This document shows, one piece after another, positions 1-8,792 of a stretch of DNA of 64,000 bases; position 1 is the stretch's first letter, and every line of letters starts with the position of its first letter. The notes beneath the pieces are model-generated. The model made no database searches. It was not told the origin of the DNA and saw only the letters and a list, made by a program, of their open reading frames with translations. Origin of the DNA: Alphaproteobacteria bacterium (GTDB taxonomy: Bacteria > Pseudomonadota > Alphaproteobacteria > Reyranellales > Reyranellaceae); contig JAFKFK010000033.1 of the NCBI GenBank assembly GCA_017307275.1, positions 1-64,000 of the forward strand, in the 5' to 3' direction. The translations under genes and the position numbers were made by a program.

Positions 1-184
1 CGCGGACACGGCTGACATCCTCGACCGGCAGATCGCGCGCCGGCACGGTGATGCGGGCCTCGCTGCCGAGCAGCGAGCCACCATCGGGAACGAACGAGAC
101 GTTCACTTCCTTGCGCGAAACCGCCCGCATTGTGGTGGCGGTGACGCGGCGGAACTCCTCGAGGGGAGTCGTGTCTTTGGCCAT
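1..184 (-). CDS. cobT: Cobaltochelatase subunit CobT, N-terminal part (cut by window edge)
   Basis: Reading left from an ATG at 182-184 gives MAKDTTPLEEFRRVTATTMR and about 60 residues before the window ends. This matches the start of CobT, the large AAA-associated subunit that works with CobS and CobN to insert cobalt into hydrogenobyrinate a,c-diamide in the aerobic cobalamin pathway. It follows cobS on the same strand with a gap of only 15 bases, the usual cobS-cobT operon order. The VWA domain and metal site lie outside the window. Confidence 0.85.
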   Translation of the reverse strand, partial: MAKDTTPLEEFRRVTATTMRAVSRKEVNVSFVPDGGSLLGSEARITVPARDLPVEDVSRVR

Positions 185-199
185 GGAGGCGCTCTCTAC

Positions 200-1204
200 T
201 TAGTGCAGCTTGCCGCCCTTGGCGCTGCCGGCCGGCAATTCCTTGCCGAAGCAGCGCTGGTAGTACTCGGCGAGCGTGCTGCGCTCGACCTCGTCGCACT
301 TGTTGAGGAAGGTGAGACGGAACGCGAAGCCGACGTCGCCGCCGAAGATGCGCGCGTTTTCGGCCCAGGTGATCACCGTACGCGGCGACATCACGGTCGA
401 GATATCGCCAGCGATGAAGCCGGCGCGCGTCAGGTCGGCGAGCGCCACCATGGCGGAGATCGTCTTGCGGCCTTCGTCGTTGTCGTAGAACGGCGTCTTG
501 GCCGAGACGATGTTCACTTCCTGGTCGTGCGGCAGGTAGTTCAGCGTCGTCACGATCGACCAGCGGTCCATCTGGCCTTGGTTGATCTGCTGCGTGCCAT
601 GATAGAGGCCGGTCGTGTCGCCGAGGCCGACCGTGTTGGCGGTCGAGAACAGGCGGAAGGCCGGATGAGGGCGGATCACCTTGTTCTGGTCGAGCAGGGT
701 GAGCTTGCCTTCGACTTCGAGCACGCGCTGGATCACGAACATCACGTCGGCGCGGCCGGCGTCGTATTCGTCGAACACCAGAGCCGTCGGGTTCTGCAGC
801 GCCCAGGGCAGGATGCCTTCACGGAATTCCGTGATCTGCTTGCCGTCGCGCAGGACGATCGCATCCTTGCCGATCAGGTCGATACGGCTGATGTGGCTGT
901 CGAGATTGACGCGGATGCAAGGCCAGTTGAGGCGCGCCGCGACCTGCTCGATGTGGGTCGACTTGCCGGTGCCGTGATAGCCCTGGACCATGACACGGCG
1001 GTTGTGGGCGAAGCCCGCGAGGATCGCCATCGTCGTGTCGTGATCGAACAGGTAAGCGTCATCGACTTCGGGCACATGTTCGGTCGCCGCGCTGAAAGCA
1101 GGCACCTCCATGTCGGTGTCGATGCCAAACAGCTGGCGGGCGGAAACCTTGATATCCGGCATGCCCGACACATTCTGGCGGGCCGCGGTCGTCGTCGAAG
1201 CCAT
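200..1204 (-). CDS. cobS: Cobaltochelatase subunit CobS (AAA+ ATPase)
   Basis: The 334-residue product is close to the usual CobS length (about 330). CobS is the AAA+ motor that forms rings with CobT and drives CobN-dependent, ATP-dependent cobalt insertion in cytosolic B12 synthesis. Visible motifs are the Walker A GYHGTGKST at about residues 75-83, a Walker B ALVFDEYD, and the conserved SPRTVITWAEN segment near the C-terminus. The chosen ATG (1202-1204) gives MASTTTAARQ; a later ATG (MPDIKVSARQ) is also possible. A longer frame upstream has no family similarity. It sits between a DnaJ-domain gene and cobT on the same strand. Confidence 0.95.
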   Translation of the reverse strand: MASTTTAARQNVSGMPDIKVSARQLFGIDTDMEVPAFSAATEHVPEVDDAYLFDHDTTMAILAGFAHNRRVMVQGYHGTGKSTHIEQVAARLNWPCIRVNLDSHISRIDLIGKDAIVLRDGKQITEFREGILPWALQNPTALVFDEYDAGRADVMFVIQRVLEVEGKLTLLDQNKVIRPHPAFRLFSTANTVGLGDTTGLYHGTQQINQGQMDRWSIVTTLNYLPHDQEVNIVSAKTPFYDNDEGRKTISAMVALADLTRAGFIAGDISTVMSPRTVITWAENARIFGGDVGFAFRLTFLNKCDEVERSTLAEYYQRCFGKELPAGSAKGGKLH

Positions 1205-1316
1205 CACACGGATTCCTACAAAACAATGCCCGCCAAATTGCGGGCAAAACAATAGTCGCAGGCCAGTTTGTGCACCGCAAGCGGCCAATTAACGGGTCTG
1301 CCCTGAGCAGGGCTAA

Positions 1317-1898
1317 TCACTCCGCAGGAAGGTGCTCTGAGGCCCGCAGAGTGGAATAGGCGGCGTTGATTTCTTTGAGCTTTTCCTCTGCGGCCCGGGC
1401 CCCGCCATTGGCATCCGGGTGATGCAGTTTGACCAGTTCCTTGTAACGAGATTTCACGACAGCCCGAGTGAGGGGCCATGAAAGTTCAAGGACATCCAAG
1501 GCGTTGCGCTCGGCCGGTGTCAGTTGCTCGCTGCCATCGAGTTTGGGCGGCGGCCGCTCGCCCAGGCCTGCATCGTCGGCCAGACCCAGCGGGTCCTTGA
1601 TATGAGCATAGGAATTGCCGTTGCGCCGGGCGCCGAGCGGCCAGACCGGCCGGCGCCAGGTCGTATCGGCGCGGATATGAGCTTCGATCTGATCGGCGCC
1701 GAGGCCGGCGAAGTAATCCCACTTCTTGTTGTATTCGCGGACGTGCGCGAGGCAGAACCAGCGGTACTCGTCGAGACGATCGCGCGCGCGGGGTGCCCGG
1801 AACTCGCCCTGCAGCCGGCAGCCCGGCGCTTCGCAGACCCGCTGGTGCGGGAGCGGGCCGTCTGTGGCTGTCAGTGGTTTGGCTCGCCGTCGAGACAT
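1317..1898 (-). CDS. J-domain protein (DnaJ-like co-chaperone)
   Basis: The product is 193 residues with a J domain at the C-terminus (about residues 135-185), including the HPD tripeptide in KLHHPDANGG that stimulates DnaK ATPase. The N-terminal half carries two cysteines in CEAPGCRLQG and a further cysteine in WFCLAHVREYN, which may bind a metal. This C-terminal J architecture differs from classical DnaJ. It is known beside cobS and bolA in many alphaproteobacteria. The start MSRRRAKPL was chosen because the longer frame upstream reads as non-conserved sequence and overlaps the bolA promoter region. The client protein is unknown. Confidence 0.85.
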   Translation of the reverse strand: MSRRRAKPLTATDGPLPHQRVCEAPGCRLQGEFRAPRARDRLDEYRWFCLAHVREYNKKWDYFAGLGADQIEAHIRADTTWRRPVWPLGARRNGNSYAHIKDPLGLADDAGLGERPPPKLDGSEQLTPAERNALDVLELSWPLTRAVVKSRYKELVKLHHPDANGGARAAEEKLKEINAAYSTLRASEHLPAE

Positions 1899-1945
1899 TC
1901 GGCTAATATGTGTTCGAGAAATGCAGTGGGCAAGAGAGGCAAGTG

Positions 1946-2230
1946 ATGGGCAAGGTTGCGATGGCGATTGACAGCAAGCTCCGAACGGCATTCGCGCCGG
2001 CACGTCTTGCCATCGAAGATGAATCGTCAAAGCATCATGGCCATGCTGGTTGGCGTGAAGGTGGCGAGACGCATTTCCGGGTCGAGATCGTGTCGACGGC
2101 CTTCGAGGGCCAGAACCGCGTGGCGCGGCAGCGTTTGGTCTACGCCGCGCTCAAGCAAGAACTCGACGCCGGCCTGCACGCCCTCGCACTGACGACGTTG
2201 ACGCCAGCCGAGGATGCGAAGCGAAGCTAG
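1946..2230 (+). CDS. bolA: BolA family protein
   Basis: This 94-residue BolA-fold protein (class II KH-like) runs divergently from the J-domain gene. BolA proteins partner monothiol glutaredoxins in [2Fe-2S] handling and can act in transcription or the envelope-stress response. The conserved SSKHHGHAGW stretch holds the histidines used for cluster or metal binding, followed by the FEGQNRVARQRLVY helix region. ATG at 1946 is preceded by a purine-rich AGAGAGG-type ribosome site; an upstream in-frame ATG at 1910 is less likely. Its stop codon shares bases with the stop of the convergent DUF2889 gene (CTAG at 2227-2230). Confidence 0.9.
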   Translation: MGKVAMAIDSKLRTAFAPARLAIEDESSKHHGHAGWREGGETHFRVEIVSTAFEGQNRVARQRLVYAALKQELDAGLHALALTTLTPAEDAKRS

Positions 2231-2880
2231 CCTTCCATCTCCACTTCTTTCCCGGCATTGGCGGCGCGCACGGCTTCGGCGTCGGGGCCGGTATAGAAGT
2301 CCGGCACCCAGCGCTTGGTGATCTCGCTGTCCGATGCCCAGGTGTGGCAGGTGTCGAGCATGTAGGGCTTGCGCCGCGGCTTCTTCGGCGCATCAGGATC
2401 GGTCGCGGGAAGCGTGCCTGTCTTCTCGCGATGGGCGCGGTTGAGTTCGCCAGCCTTCTTCGAGGAGACGGTCTGGAACGCAGTCGTCGCGACCGGGCCC
2501 AGCAGCTCGACGATATGCGTGCAGCCGTGAATGCCGCCCAGCCGTGCGCGGACCTCGCGATGGAAGCCGCCACCGATGCGCAGGCCGATCAGCTTCTTGA
2601 ATTCGGGCGTGATGTCGCCGCACATGCGGTAGGGCGACTTGTCGGTCACGGTCTCGACATCGACGATCGTGAACTTGTGGTCGAGCGTCAGCCGGATCGA
2701 CATGTCGTGCACGAAGTCGCCGGGCTGGAGCGGCCCGCGCCATTCATTGGCGTGCTCGTAGCTCTTCTCGTCGGTGATACGGCCTTCGATGTCCCAAAGC
2801 CCGTCCTCGCGGAAGAAGCCCTGGCAGGTGACGCGACGCGTGTGGAGGTGCTGTCGGCCGACCGGCGGCGGAAGCGGCAT
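2227..2880 (-). CDS. DUF2889 domain-containing protein
   Basis: The 217-residue product belongs to the DUF2889 family, whose function is not established. Recognisable features are the start RQHLHTRRVTCQGFFREDGLWDIEG-like region (residues 9-32), which is rich in H/R, the IHGCTHIVELLGP segment near residue 115, and the terminal metal-binding-looking LDTCHTWASDS. No signal peptide or membrane segment is seen, so it is probably cytosolic. It converges on bolA with a 4-base overlap of stop codons. It lies 24 bases from the start-side neighbour encoding the CorC-type protein, which is transcribed in the same direction from further right. Confidence 0.85.
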   Translation of the reverse strand: MPLPPPVGRQHLHTRRVTCQGFFREDGLWDIEGRITDEKSYEHANEWRGPLQPGDFVHDMSIRLTLDHKFTIVDVETVTDKSPYRMCGDITPEFKKLIGLRIGGGFHREVRARLGGIHGCTHIVELLGPVATTAFQTVSSKKAGELNRAHREKTGTLPATDPDAPKKPRRKPYMLDTCHTWASDSEITKRWVPDFYTGPDAEAVRAANAGKEVEMEG

Positions 2881-2904
2881 GGTCGTTCCCTTAGGTAAAT
2901 GGGG

Positions 2905-4212
2905 TCAGTTGGCCGTCTGTATGGCCGTGGGAGGCACGATGCGCAACTCGGCGATGCGAGTGCCTTCGCGCTTCAATATCTCGAAGCGAAATCCGTAAAA
3001 GGCATAGGTTTGGCCCACTTCCGGGATGCGGCGCGCCTCGTGCAGGACCAGGCCGGCGATGGTCGTGGCCACGCTCTCCGGCAGGCCCCAGCCAAACTCG
3101 CGGTTGAGGTCCCGGATCGGCACGTCGCCCTGGCAGAGCAGGCTGCCGTCGTCGCGGCGCAGGACACCCCGGCGGATCGCGTCGTGCTCGTCCTCGATAT
3201 CGCCGACGATTTCCTCGATGATGTCTTCGAGGGTGACGATGCCGCGGAGTGCGCCGTATTCGTCCACGACGATGGCGAAGTGCTCGTGGCGGGCGCGAAA
3301 TGCCTCGAGCTGATCGAACAGAATCGTCGACTCCGGAATGAACCAGGGCGGCGTCATCACCGCGTCGATCTTCACGGAGTCGGTGGCGCCCTGCGCCGCC
3401 TTGATGGCGCGGAACAGGTCCTTGGCGTGCAGCACGCCCACGACATTGTCCGCCTCGCCGCGGTAGAGCGGGATGCGCGTATAGGGCGCCGCCAGGATCT
3501 GCGTCACGATCGCTTCGACCGGCTGGTCGGCATCGATCAAGGCGACGTTGCCGCGATGGGTCATGACATCGCCCACGGTGCGGTCGCCGAGATCGAGCAC
3601 GGAGCGCAGCATCGCCTTTTCGGCAGGCGCGGCCTCGTCGGTGAGGTCTGCGCCATGCAGCTCGATGGCGCCGCGCAGCAGGTCGCTATGTTCTTCGGCG
3701 TCGTGCGCGCGATCGGTGCGCACGTTCATCAGGCCGAGGAAAAAGCGCGAGATCCACGCGACGCCGCGCGCCAGCGGCCCGAGGATCGCCACGGTGAACA
3801 GAATGGACGGCGCGAGCGTGAGCGCCACCCTGTCGGCACGCAGCAGCGCCCACGTCTTGGGCATGACCTCGGCGAAGATCACGACCATCACGCCGATCGC
3901 CAGGGTCGCATAGACGATGCCGGCGGCCCCGAAGAGGGCGGTCAGCACCGCCGTCGTGAGCGAGGCCGAGAAGATATTGACCACGTTGTTGCCGAGCAGG
4001 ACGGCGCTCACCGTCTCGTCCTTGCGGTCGAGAAGCCGGTTGACCATGGTCGCCCGCTTGTTGCCTTGCTGGGCGAGCCGATGCATGCGGGGCCGCGAGG
4101 CGCCGGTGATTGCCGTCTCCGCTGCCGAAAGGTAAGCGGCCAGCAGCAGGCAGAAAAAGACCAGCGGGACTGCGATCGACAACGGCAGGTCGAAATGGAG
4201 CTCCGCGTCCAT
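2905..4212 (-). CDS. HlyC/CorC family transporter (CNNM + CBS pair + CorC_HlyC domain)
   Basis: The 435-residue inner-membrane protein has the CNNM/DUF21 transmembrane domain in the first ~140 residues (segments such as IAVPLVFFCLLLAAYLSAAE and IGVMVVIFAEVMP). Two CBS motifs follow (around VMTHRGNVALIDADQP and VVDEYGALRGIVTLEDIIEE), then a C-terminal CorC_HlyC domain. The family is linked to Mg2+/Co2+ efflux or homeostasis, while the old name 'hemolysin' is misleading. It lies 9 bases downstream of aroB on the same strand, so aroK-aroB-this gene is probably one transcript, an arrangement common in alphaproteobacteria. Confidence 0.92.
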   Translation of the reverse strand: MDAELHFDLPLSIAVPLVFFCLLLAAYLSAAETAITGASRPRMHRLAQQGNKRATMVNRLLDRKDETVSAVLLGNNVVNIFSASLTTAVLTALFGAAGIVYATLAIGVMVVIFAEVMPKTWALLRADRVALTLAPSILFTVAILGPLARGVAWISRFFLGLMNVRTDRAHDAEEHSDLLRGAIELHGADLTDEAAPAEKAMLRSVLDLGDRTVGDVMTHRGNVALIDADQPVEAIVTQILAAPYTRIPLYRGEADNVVGVLHAKDLFRAIKAAQGATDSVKIDAVMTPPWFIPESTILFDQLEAFRARHEHFAIVVDEYGALRGIVTLEDIIEEIVGDIEDEHDAIRRGVLRRDDGSLLCQGDVPIRDLNREFGWGLPESVATTIAGLVLHEARRIPEVGQTYAFYGFRFEILKREGTRIAELRIVPPTAIQTAN

Positions 4213-4221
4213 CGCCGGGCC

Positions 4222-5349
4222 CTAGGCCGCGATGGCGTCGTCGAGCAGGCCGCGTAGCCCCGCCTCGTCGACCTCGCGCGTCACGAAGGCTTTGCCGATG
4301 CCGCGGGCCAGCACGAACGTGAGCTTGCCGCCCTCGGCTTTCTTGTCGCCGCGCATATGGTCGACCAGTCGCGCGGCATCCCAGCGCCGCGAGTTGTCGC
4401 CGCCGATCGAGCGCAGACGCACCGGCAACCCAACGGCGCCGAGATGGTGGCGCACCCTTTGGGCATCGGCGGCAGGGCAGAGGCCCAGCTTGGCGGAAAG
4501 ATCGAAGGCCATGGCCATGCCGGCACCGACCGCCTCGCCATGCAGCAGTTCCGAGCCGTAGCCGGTTTCTGCTTCCAGCGCATGGCCGAACGTGTGGCCG
4601 AGATTGAGGAGGGCGCGCAGATCGGTCGTCTCGCGTTCGTCCGCGGCGACGATGCGCGCCTTCGAAAGGCAGCTTTGCTCGATGGCATAGGTCCGTGCCG
4701 CGGCGTCGCCGGTAAGTACGGCAGTACCGTTGACCTCGCACCAGTCCCAGAATGCCGGATCGTCGATCAGCCCGTACTTGGCCACCTCGGCATAGCCCGC
4801 GAGCAACTCGCGACGCGGCAGGCTATCAAGGACGGTCGTGTCCGCCAGCACGAGGCGCGGTTGATAGAAGGAGCCGACAAGGTTCTTGCCGTGGCGGGTA
4901 TTGATGCCGGTCTTGCCGCCGACCGAGGAGTCGACCTGGGCGAGGAGCGTGGTCGGTACCTGGATGAAATCGACACCACGCAGCAGGACCGAGGCGGCAA
5001 AGCCCGTGAGATCGCCGACCACACCGCCGCCCAGCGCGACCAGGGTCGTCTTGCGGTCCGGCCGATGGTCGAGCAGCTCGTTCATCAGCCGGGCAAAGCT
5101 CGAGAATTCCTTGCTGCTTTCGCCTGCGGGCACGGTGACCGTTGTCGTCTTGATGCCGGCCTTGTCGAACGAGGCCGCGAGCCGCGCGCCATAGATCGGT
5201 GCGACGGTTTCGTCGCTGACAATGGTGACGCGCGGTGCGGCAAGGAGCGGGCGCGACAGTTCGCCGGCGCGGTCGACCAAGCCTGGGCCGATCGCGATAT
5301 CGTAGCTGCGGCCGGCGAGATCGACCCGGATCGTGCGGGTAGGGTTCAT
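4222..5349 (-). CDS. aroB: 3-dehydroquinate synthase
   Basis: AroB converts DAHP to 3-dehydroquinate, step two of the shikimate pathway, using NAD+ and a divalent metal. The 375-residue length fits the family. Motifs include the glycine-rich ALGGGVVGDLTGFAAS, the SSVGGKTGIN loop, and the metal-ligand region ALLNLGHTFGHALE. The ATG at 5347-5349 overlaps the aroK stop in ATGA, which argues for translational coupling and for this start rather than the long 5' extension of the frame. The order aroK-aroB-CorC-type gene matches related genomes. Confidence 0.96.
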   Translation of the reverse strand: MNPTRTIRVDLAGRSYDIAIGPGLVDRAGELSRPLLAAPRVTIVSDETVAPIYGARLAASFDKAGIKTTTVTVPAGESSKEFSSFARLMNELLDHRPDRKTTLVALGGGVVGDLTGFAASVLLRGVDFIQVPTTLLAQVDSSVGGKTGINTRHGKNLVGSFYQPRLVLADTTVLDSLPRRELLAGYAEVAKYGLIDDPAFWDWCEVNGTAVLTGDAAARTYAIEQSCLSKARIVAADERETTDLRALLNLGHTFGHALEAETGYGSELLHGEAVGAGMAMAFDLSAKLGLCPAADAQRVRHHLGAVGLPVRLRSIGGDNSRRWDAARLVDHMRGDKKAEGGKLTFVLARGIGKAFVTREVDEAGLRGLLDDAIAA

Positions 5350-5924
5350 GCGCCCGTCCCGGCAGGCTGTGCCTGGAGATAGGTGCGCAGCGCGTCGATC
5401 ACCTGCTCCGTCGTGCGGTCGGCAGGCTGTGCCGTCGATTCGACGGTGAGATCGGCTTCGGCGTAGATCGGATAACGTTGTTGCATGAGGCGGTCGAGAA
5501 TCTCTCTTGGGTCGCCCTGGCGCAAGAGCGGGCGATGAGTGCGCTTCTTCACGCGATCGAACAGAACGTCGAGTTCCGCACGCAGCCACACGGTAATGGC
5601 CTTTGTACGCATCAGCGCGCGCGTTTCGTTGTCGATATAGGCGCCGCCCCCGGTCGAAAGGACCAGCGGCCGCTGCTCGAGCAGGCGGGCGATCACGCGG
5701 CGCTCGCCGGCGCGAAACTCCTGTTCGCCGTATTTTTCGAAGAACTCCGAGATGGTGCAGCCCGCAGCCCGCTCGATTTCATCGTCGGCGTCGACGAACG
5801 GCAAATCGAGCCTCGCCGCCAGCCGCTTACCGATGGCGCTCTTGCCCGCGCCCATCAGCCCGACAAGGGCCACGGTGCGCGGCAAGGACAGGGGAGAAGG
5901 GGCGTCCATGGCGAGCTGCATCAT
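5346..5924 (-). CDS. aroK: Shikimate kinase
   Basis: The 192-residue cytosolic kinase phosphorylates shikimate at the 3-hydroxyl with ATP. It has the Walker A/P-loop GLMGAGKSAIGKRLA near residue 22, the FVDADDEIE shikimate-binding region, the LSTGGGAYI motif, and the RPLL lid segment. The usual length is about 170-200. Three candidate starts (MMQLAMDA, MQLAMDA, MDAPSP) lie within six codons; the first is listed. The gene is first in the aroK-aroB operon and diverges from the small membrane-protein gene at 6011 with an 86-base spacer that probably holds both promoters. Confidence 0.95.
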   Translation of the reverse strand: MMQLAMDAPSPLSLPRTVALVGLMGAGKSAIGKRLAARLDLPFVDADDEIERAAGCTISEFFEKYGEQEFRAGERRVIARLLEQRPLVLSTGGGAYIDNETRALMRTKAITVWLRAELDVLFDRVKKRTHRPLLRQGDPREILDRLMQQRYPIYAEADLTVESTAQPADRTTEQVIDALRTYLQAQPAGTGA

Positions 5925-6010
5925 GCATGTCGCCTATTCTTCCCTGTGATTCAAGCGATTGGACCGCAACGATTGCCGCTGTGGCGTCGGTTGGGTAGTT
6001 TGCCCGCGCC

Positions 6011-6190
6011 GTGCCCCTGTTCCGCTCCCGAAACCGCTTTAGCGTACCCACCCTGCGCCTCGGCCCCGTGCTGGTGGTAGCCGCTCTGTGCCTGCTGATT
6101 GCCGGCCTGGTGGCCCTGGCCGTCATCGAGCCCCGGCCGCCGCTCAAGCAATTCGAAGTTCCGGTGCCCAATGAACGCCTGGCGCGCTAG
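6011..6190 (+). CDS. Small single-pass membrane protein (59 aa, unrecognised)
   Basis: A GTG at 6011 opens a 59-codon frame: MPLFRSRNRFSVPTLRLGP, then a strong hydrophobic segment (about residues 20-38, VLVVAALCLLIAGLVALAV), then EPRPPLKQFEVPVPNERLAR. This topology (short basic N-terminus, one helix, short periplasmic tail) is typical of a small inner-membrane protein, and the tail resembles the stub after the membrane anchor of LptC-like or cell-envelope proteins. Its last 20 bases overlap, in another frame, the start of the exported-protein gene at 6171, implying coupling. No family is recognised. Confidence 0.6.
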   Translation: MPLFRSRNRFSVPTLRLGPVLVVAALCLLIAGLVALAVIEPRPPLKQFEVPVPNERLAR

Positions 6191-7796
6191 CTCTACCGTG
6201 TTGGCGCCGGTGCTCGGCGTCCTCCTGGCCGTGTCGACGGCGTTGACGGTGCCGGCAGTTGCTCAGGTGCCGGACTTCGACCAGCGCCCGACCGGCTTCC
6301 TGAACGCAAAGACCGGCGGCATGCCGGCCGATGCCTGGGCCGGGACGTCGCTCGCCACCGCCAAGCGGCTGGTCTCTGCCTTGCCGGCGGCGCCCCGCAG
6401 CCGGGCGCTGCGCGACCTGCAGTTCAAGGTGATGGTGAGCGAGCTGACGCCTCCTGCACCCGACGGCAGCCCGCCACCTGGCCTGTTCGCCCGCAAGGTC
6501 GAGAAGCTCGCAGCCATGGGCGAGGCCGAGAATCTGAACGAAATGGTGCGCAGCGTCGGCGGCTACGCCGATCCGGCCATCGCCGCCATGGTCGTCAACG
6601 CGCTGATGATGGTGGGCGAGAAAGAAGGCGCCTGTGCGATCGTGCGCGGCAATCCGCTGCCGCAACCGTTCGCGCTGCGTGCCGATGTCGTCTGCAAGCT
6701 CGTCGCGGGCGACAATGCCGGCGCCATGGCCGCCGCCCAGCCGCTGCGCACATCCGATCCTGCCTTCTACAAGCTGGTCGATATTGCGGCTAATGGCCTG
6801 TCGCCTGCCGCCTCGGCGCCGGCGCAGCTCGATGGCCCGGCGATGGTCATGCTCGATCTCGCCTATGTGCAGCCGTCGGCGGCCGCCATCCGTTCGACGC
6901 AGCCGCCGATGATCCGCTCGCAGGTGGTCCATCGGACCCTGCCGCCGGTCACTCGCCTCGAAATCGCCGAGCGCGGCGAGGCCCTCGCCGTCATCGAAGC
7001 GACGCGGCTCGGCGACCTCTATCTCGATGCCGTCCGCGATGGCGTTGCCATGCCAGCACCGATGGCGCGTCGCGCCCGTCTGGTCGCCGCGGCGCGCGGG
7101 GCTTCCAACGCGCAGCAGCTCATCAGCTCGATCACGGCCGTCTATGGCGAGGAGCGCGGCGGCGCTCTTTTCCCCACGGTCGCCCGCGCGGGTGCCCAGG
7201 CACTGCTCAGCCTGCCGCCCAAGCCCGAATATGCGAATGTCGCGCAGGAGGCGATGCGCGGCTTCCTGCTGCTGGGTGACAAGCAGCAGACCAAGGCGTG
7301 GATGCGCTTGGCTCTCTCCGCAGCCTTCAACGATGCGCGTGCCATGAACGCGCTCGACCGGTTGATGCCCTTGGTTGCCATTGCCGGCGTCGATGATCGC
7401 AAGCGCATGCCGGCCGAAGAGCTCAATCGCTGGTACGAGGTGATGCGCCAGGACAATCCGGCCCAGGCGCCGATGCGTGGCTACCTGATGCTGGAACTAC
7501 TGCGTGCCGTCGGCATCGACGTTCCCCAGGGCTCGACGACTTTGCCGGAAGCGATGCCGGGTGGTGCCCGTCTGGTCGCGCCGGCACCTGCGACGATGCA
7601 GTCGCTGCAGGTCGCCGGCAACGGCCGGCGCCGGGCCGAAACATCGCTGCTCGCGTCGGTCGCTACGGGCGAGACGGCGCTGTCCGAACTTCATCCCGTG
7701 GCAGTAAGCGGCATCATCCGCGCGTTGCGTCAGGTCGGCGAAGAGAACGCGGGCCGCCTGTTTGCGATCGAAATCGCGATCGCGCATGGATTGTGA
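6171..7796 (+). CDS. Exported protein of unknown function upstream of xerD
   Basis: The 541-residue product has a clear Sec signal peptide (basic MNAWRASS, hydrophobic VLAPVLGVLLAVSTALTVP, likely cleavage after AVAQ near residue 32). The mature part is alanine-rich and looks alpha-helical, with repeated short hydrophobic helices similar to solenoid (TPR/Sel1-like) proteins, so a periplasmic scaffold is plausible but unproven. The start MNAWRAS was chosen over the longer frame because it begins at the signal peptide. It overlaps the small membrane gene upstream by 20 bases and xerD downstream by GTGA, forming a probable three-gene operon. Confidence 0.8.
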   Translation: MNAWRASSTVLAPVLGVLLAVSTALTVPAVAQVPDFDQRPTGFLNAKTGGMPADAWAGTSLATAKRLVSALPAAPRSRALRDLQFKVMVSELTPPAPDGSPPPGLFARKVEKLAAMGEAENLNEMVRSVGGYADPAIAAMVVNALMMVGEKEGACAIVRGNPLPQPFALRADVVCKLVAGDNAGAMAAAQPLRTSDPAFYKLVDIAANGLSPAASAPAQLDGPAMVMLDLAYVQPSAAAIRSTQPPMIRSQVVHRTLPPVTRLEIAERGEALAVIEATRLGDLYLDAVRDGVAMPAPMARRARLVAAARGASNAQQLISSITAVYGEERGGALFPTVARAGAQALLSLPPKPEYANVAQEAMRGFLLLGDKQQTKAWMRLALSAAFNDARAMNALDRLMPLVAIAGVDDRKRMPAEELNRWYEVMRQDNPAQAPMRGYLMLELLRAVGIDVPQGSTTLPEAMPGGARLVAPAPATMQSLQVAGNGRRRAETSLLASVATGETALSELHPVAVSGIIRALRQVGEENAGRLFAIEIAIAHGL

Positions 7797-8758
7797 CAGG
7801 GGCTGTGAAGCGCAAGCCGGCTCCCGAGCTTTCCCGCGAGGTCGGGGCCTTTCTCGAAATGCTCCAGGCCGAGCGCGGTGCGTCGAGGAATACGGTTCTC
7901 GCCTACAGCGCTGACCTCATCGATCTTCAGAAGTTCCTGACACGGCGCAAGCAGGGGCCGGCGACGGCCGATGCGACGGCCCTTCGTGCCTACCTGAAAT
8001 CGCTCGACTATCTCGGCATGACGCCGCGCACGGTAGCGCGCCGGCTGTCGGTGATGCGGCAGTTTTTCCGTTTCCTGCTGGCCGAGCGCCTGCGTGAGGA
8101 CGATCCCGCCAGCACGCTCGATTCTCCCAAGCTCGGCCGTCCGTTGCCCAAGGTCTTGTCGCGCGTCGAGGTCGATCGACTGATCGAAGCGGCACAGGCC
8201 AAAGGTGGCGTCGACGGCGGCCGCATGGAGACGCTGCTTGAAATCCTCTACGGCTCGGGCTTGCGTGTTTCCGAGCTGGTGGGACTGCCGATCACCGCGG
8301 CCGAGCGCGATCCGGCGATGCTGATCGTGCGCGGCAAGGGCAGCAAGGATCGGCTGGTGCCTCTCTCCGACCCGGCGCGATTGGCAATTGCGCGATGGCT
8401 GAAGGTACGCGCTGCGGCGCTCGAAGGCGGTGAGACCTCACGCTATCTGTTTCCGTCGCGAGGCCGCGCCGGCCACCTTACGCGTCAACGCTTTGCGCAG
8501 TTGCTGAAGGAAGCTGCGCTTGTCGCGGGTATCGATCCGGTACGGGTTTCACCCCATGTTCTGCGGCATGCCTTTGCCAGCCATCTGCTGGAAGCCGGCG
8601 CCGATCTGCGCAGCGTGCAACTCATGCTGGGCCATGCCGATATCGCCACGACAGAGATCTACACCCACGTTCTGCCCGAAAAGGTGCGTTCGCTGGTGGA
8701 AGATCATCATCCACTGGTCAAGAGAAAGCGCGGATCGCCGACCGGACGGGCCGGTTGA
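7793..8758 (+). CDS. xerD: Site-specific tyrosine recombinase XerD
   Basis: XerD acts with XerC at dif to resolve chromosome dimers. The 321-residue protein has the SAM-like N-terminal core-binding domain (FLEMLQAERGASRNTVLAY) and the catalytic domain with all signature residues: Arg in YGSGLRVSELVGL, Lys in VRGKGSKDRLVPL, His-x-x-Arg in HVLRHAFASHLLEAGADL, His in MLGHADIATTEIYTHV and the Tyr in that same segment. The start is GTG, overlapping the TGA of the exported-protein gene. It is a chromosomal housekeeping recombinase, not an element integrase, judging by position and completeness. Confidence 0.93.
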   Translation: MTGAVKRKPAPELSREVGAFLEMLQAERGASRNTVLAYSADLIDLQKFLTRRKQGPATADATALRAYLKSLDYLGMTPRTVARRLSVMRQFFRFLLAERLREDDPASTLDSPKLGRPLPKVLSRVEVDRLIEAAQAKGGVDGGRMETLLEILYGSGLRVSELVGLPITAAERDPAMLIVRGKGSKDRLVPLSDPARLAIARWLKVRAAALEGGETSRYLFPSRGRAGHLTRQRFAQLLKEAALVAGIDPVRVSPHVLRHAFASHLLEAGADLRSVQLMLGHADIATTEIYTHVLPEKVRSLVEDHHPLVKRKRGSPTGRAG

Positions 8759-8792
8759 CAGGATTCCGCGACCGGGCGACACCTGACCTTCA

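Noticed and set aside
203..1255. 350-codon plus-strand frame opposite cobS
   Set aside because: It mirrors cobS codon structure and has Arg/Asp/His-rich nonsense composition; cobS motifs are complete.
2899..4257. 452-codon plus-strand frame opposite the CorC-type gene
   Set aside because: Shadow of a confidently assigned gene; no domain and no start context.
7793..8758. XerD as a mobile-element integrase
   Set aside because: It is full length, in a core operon beside accA and has normal base composition; it is the housekeeping recombinase.
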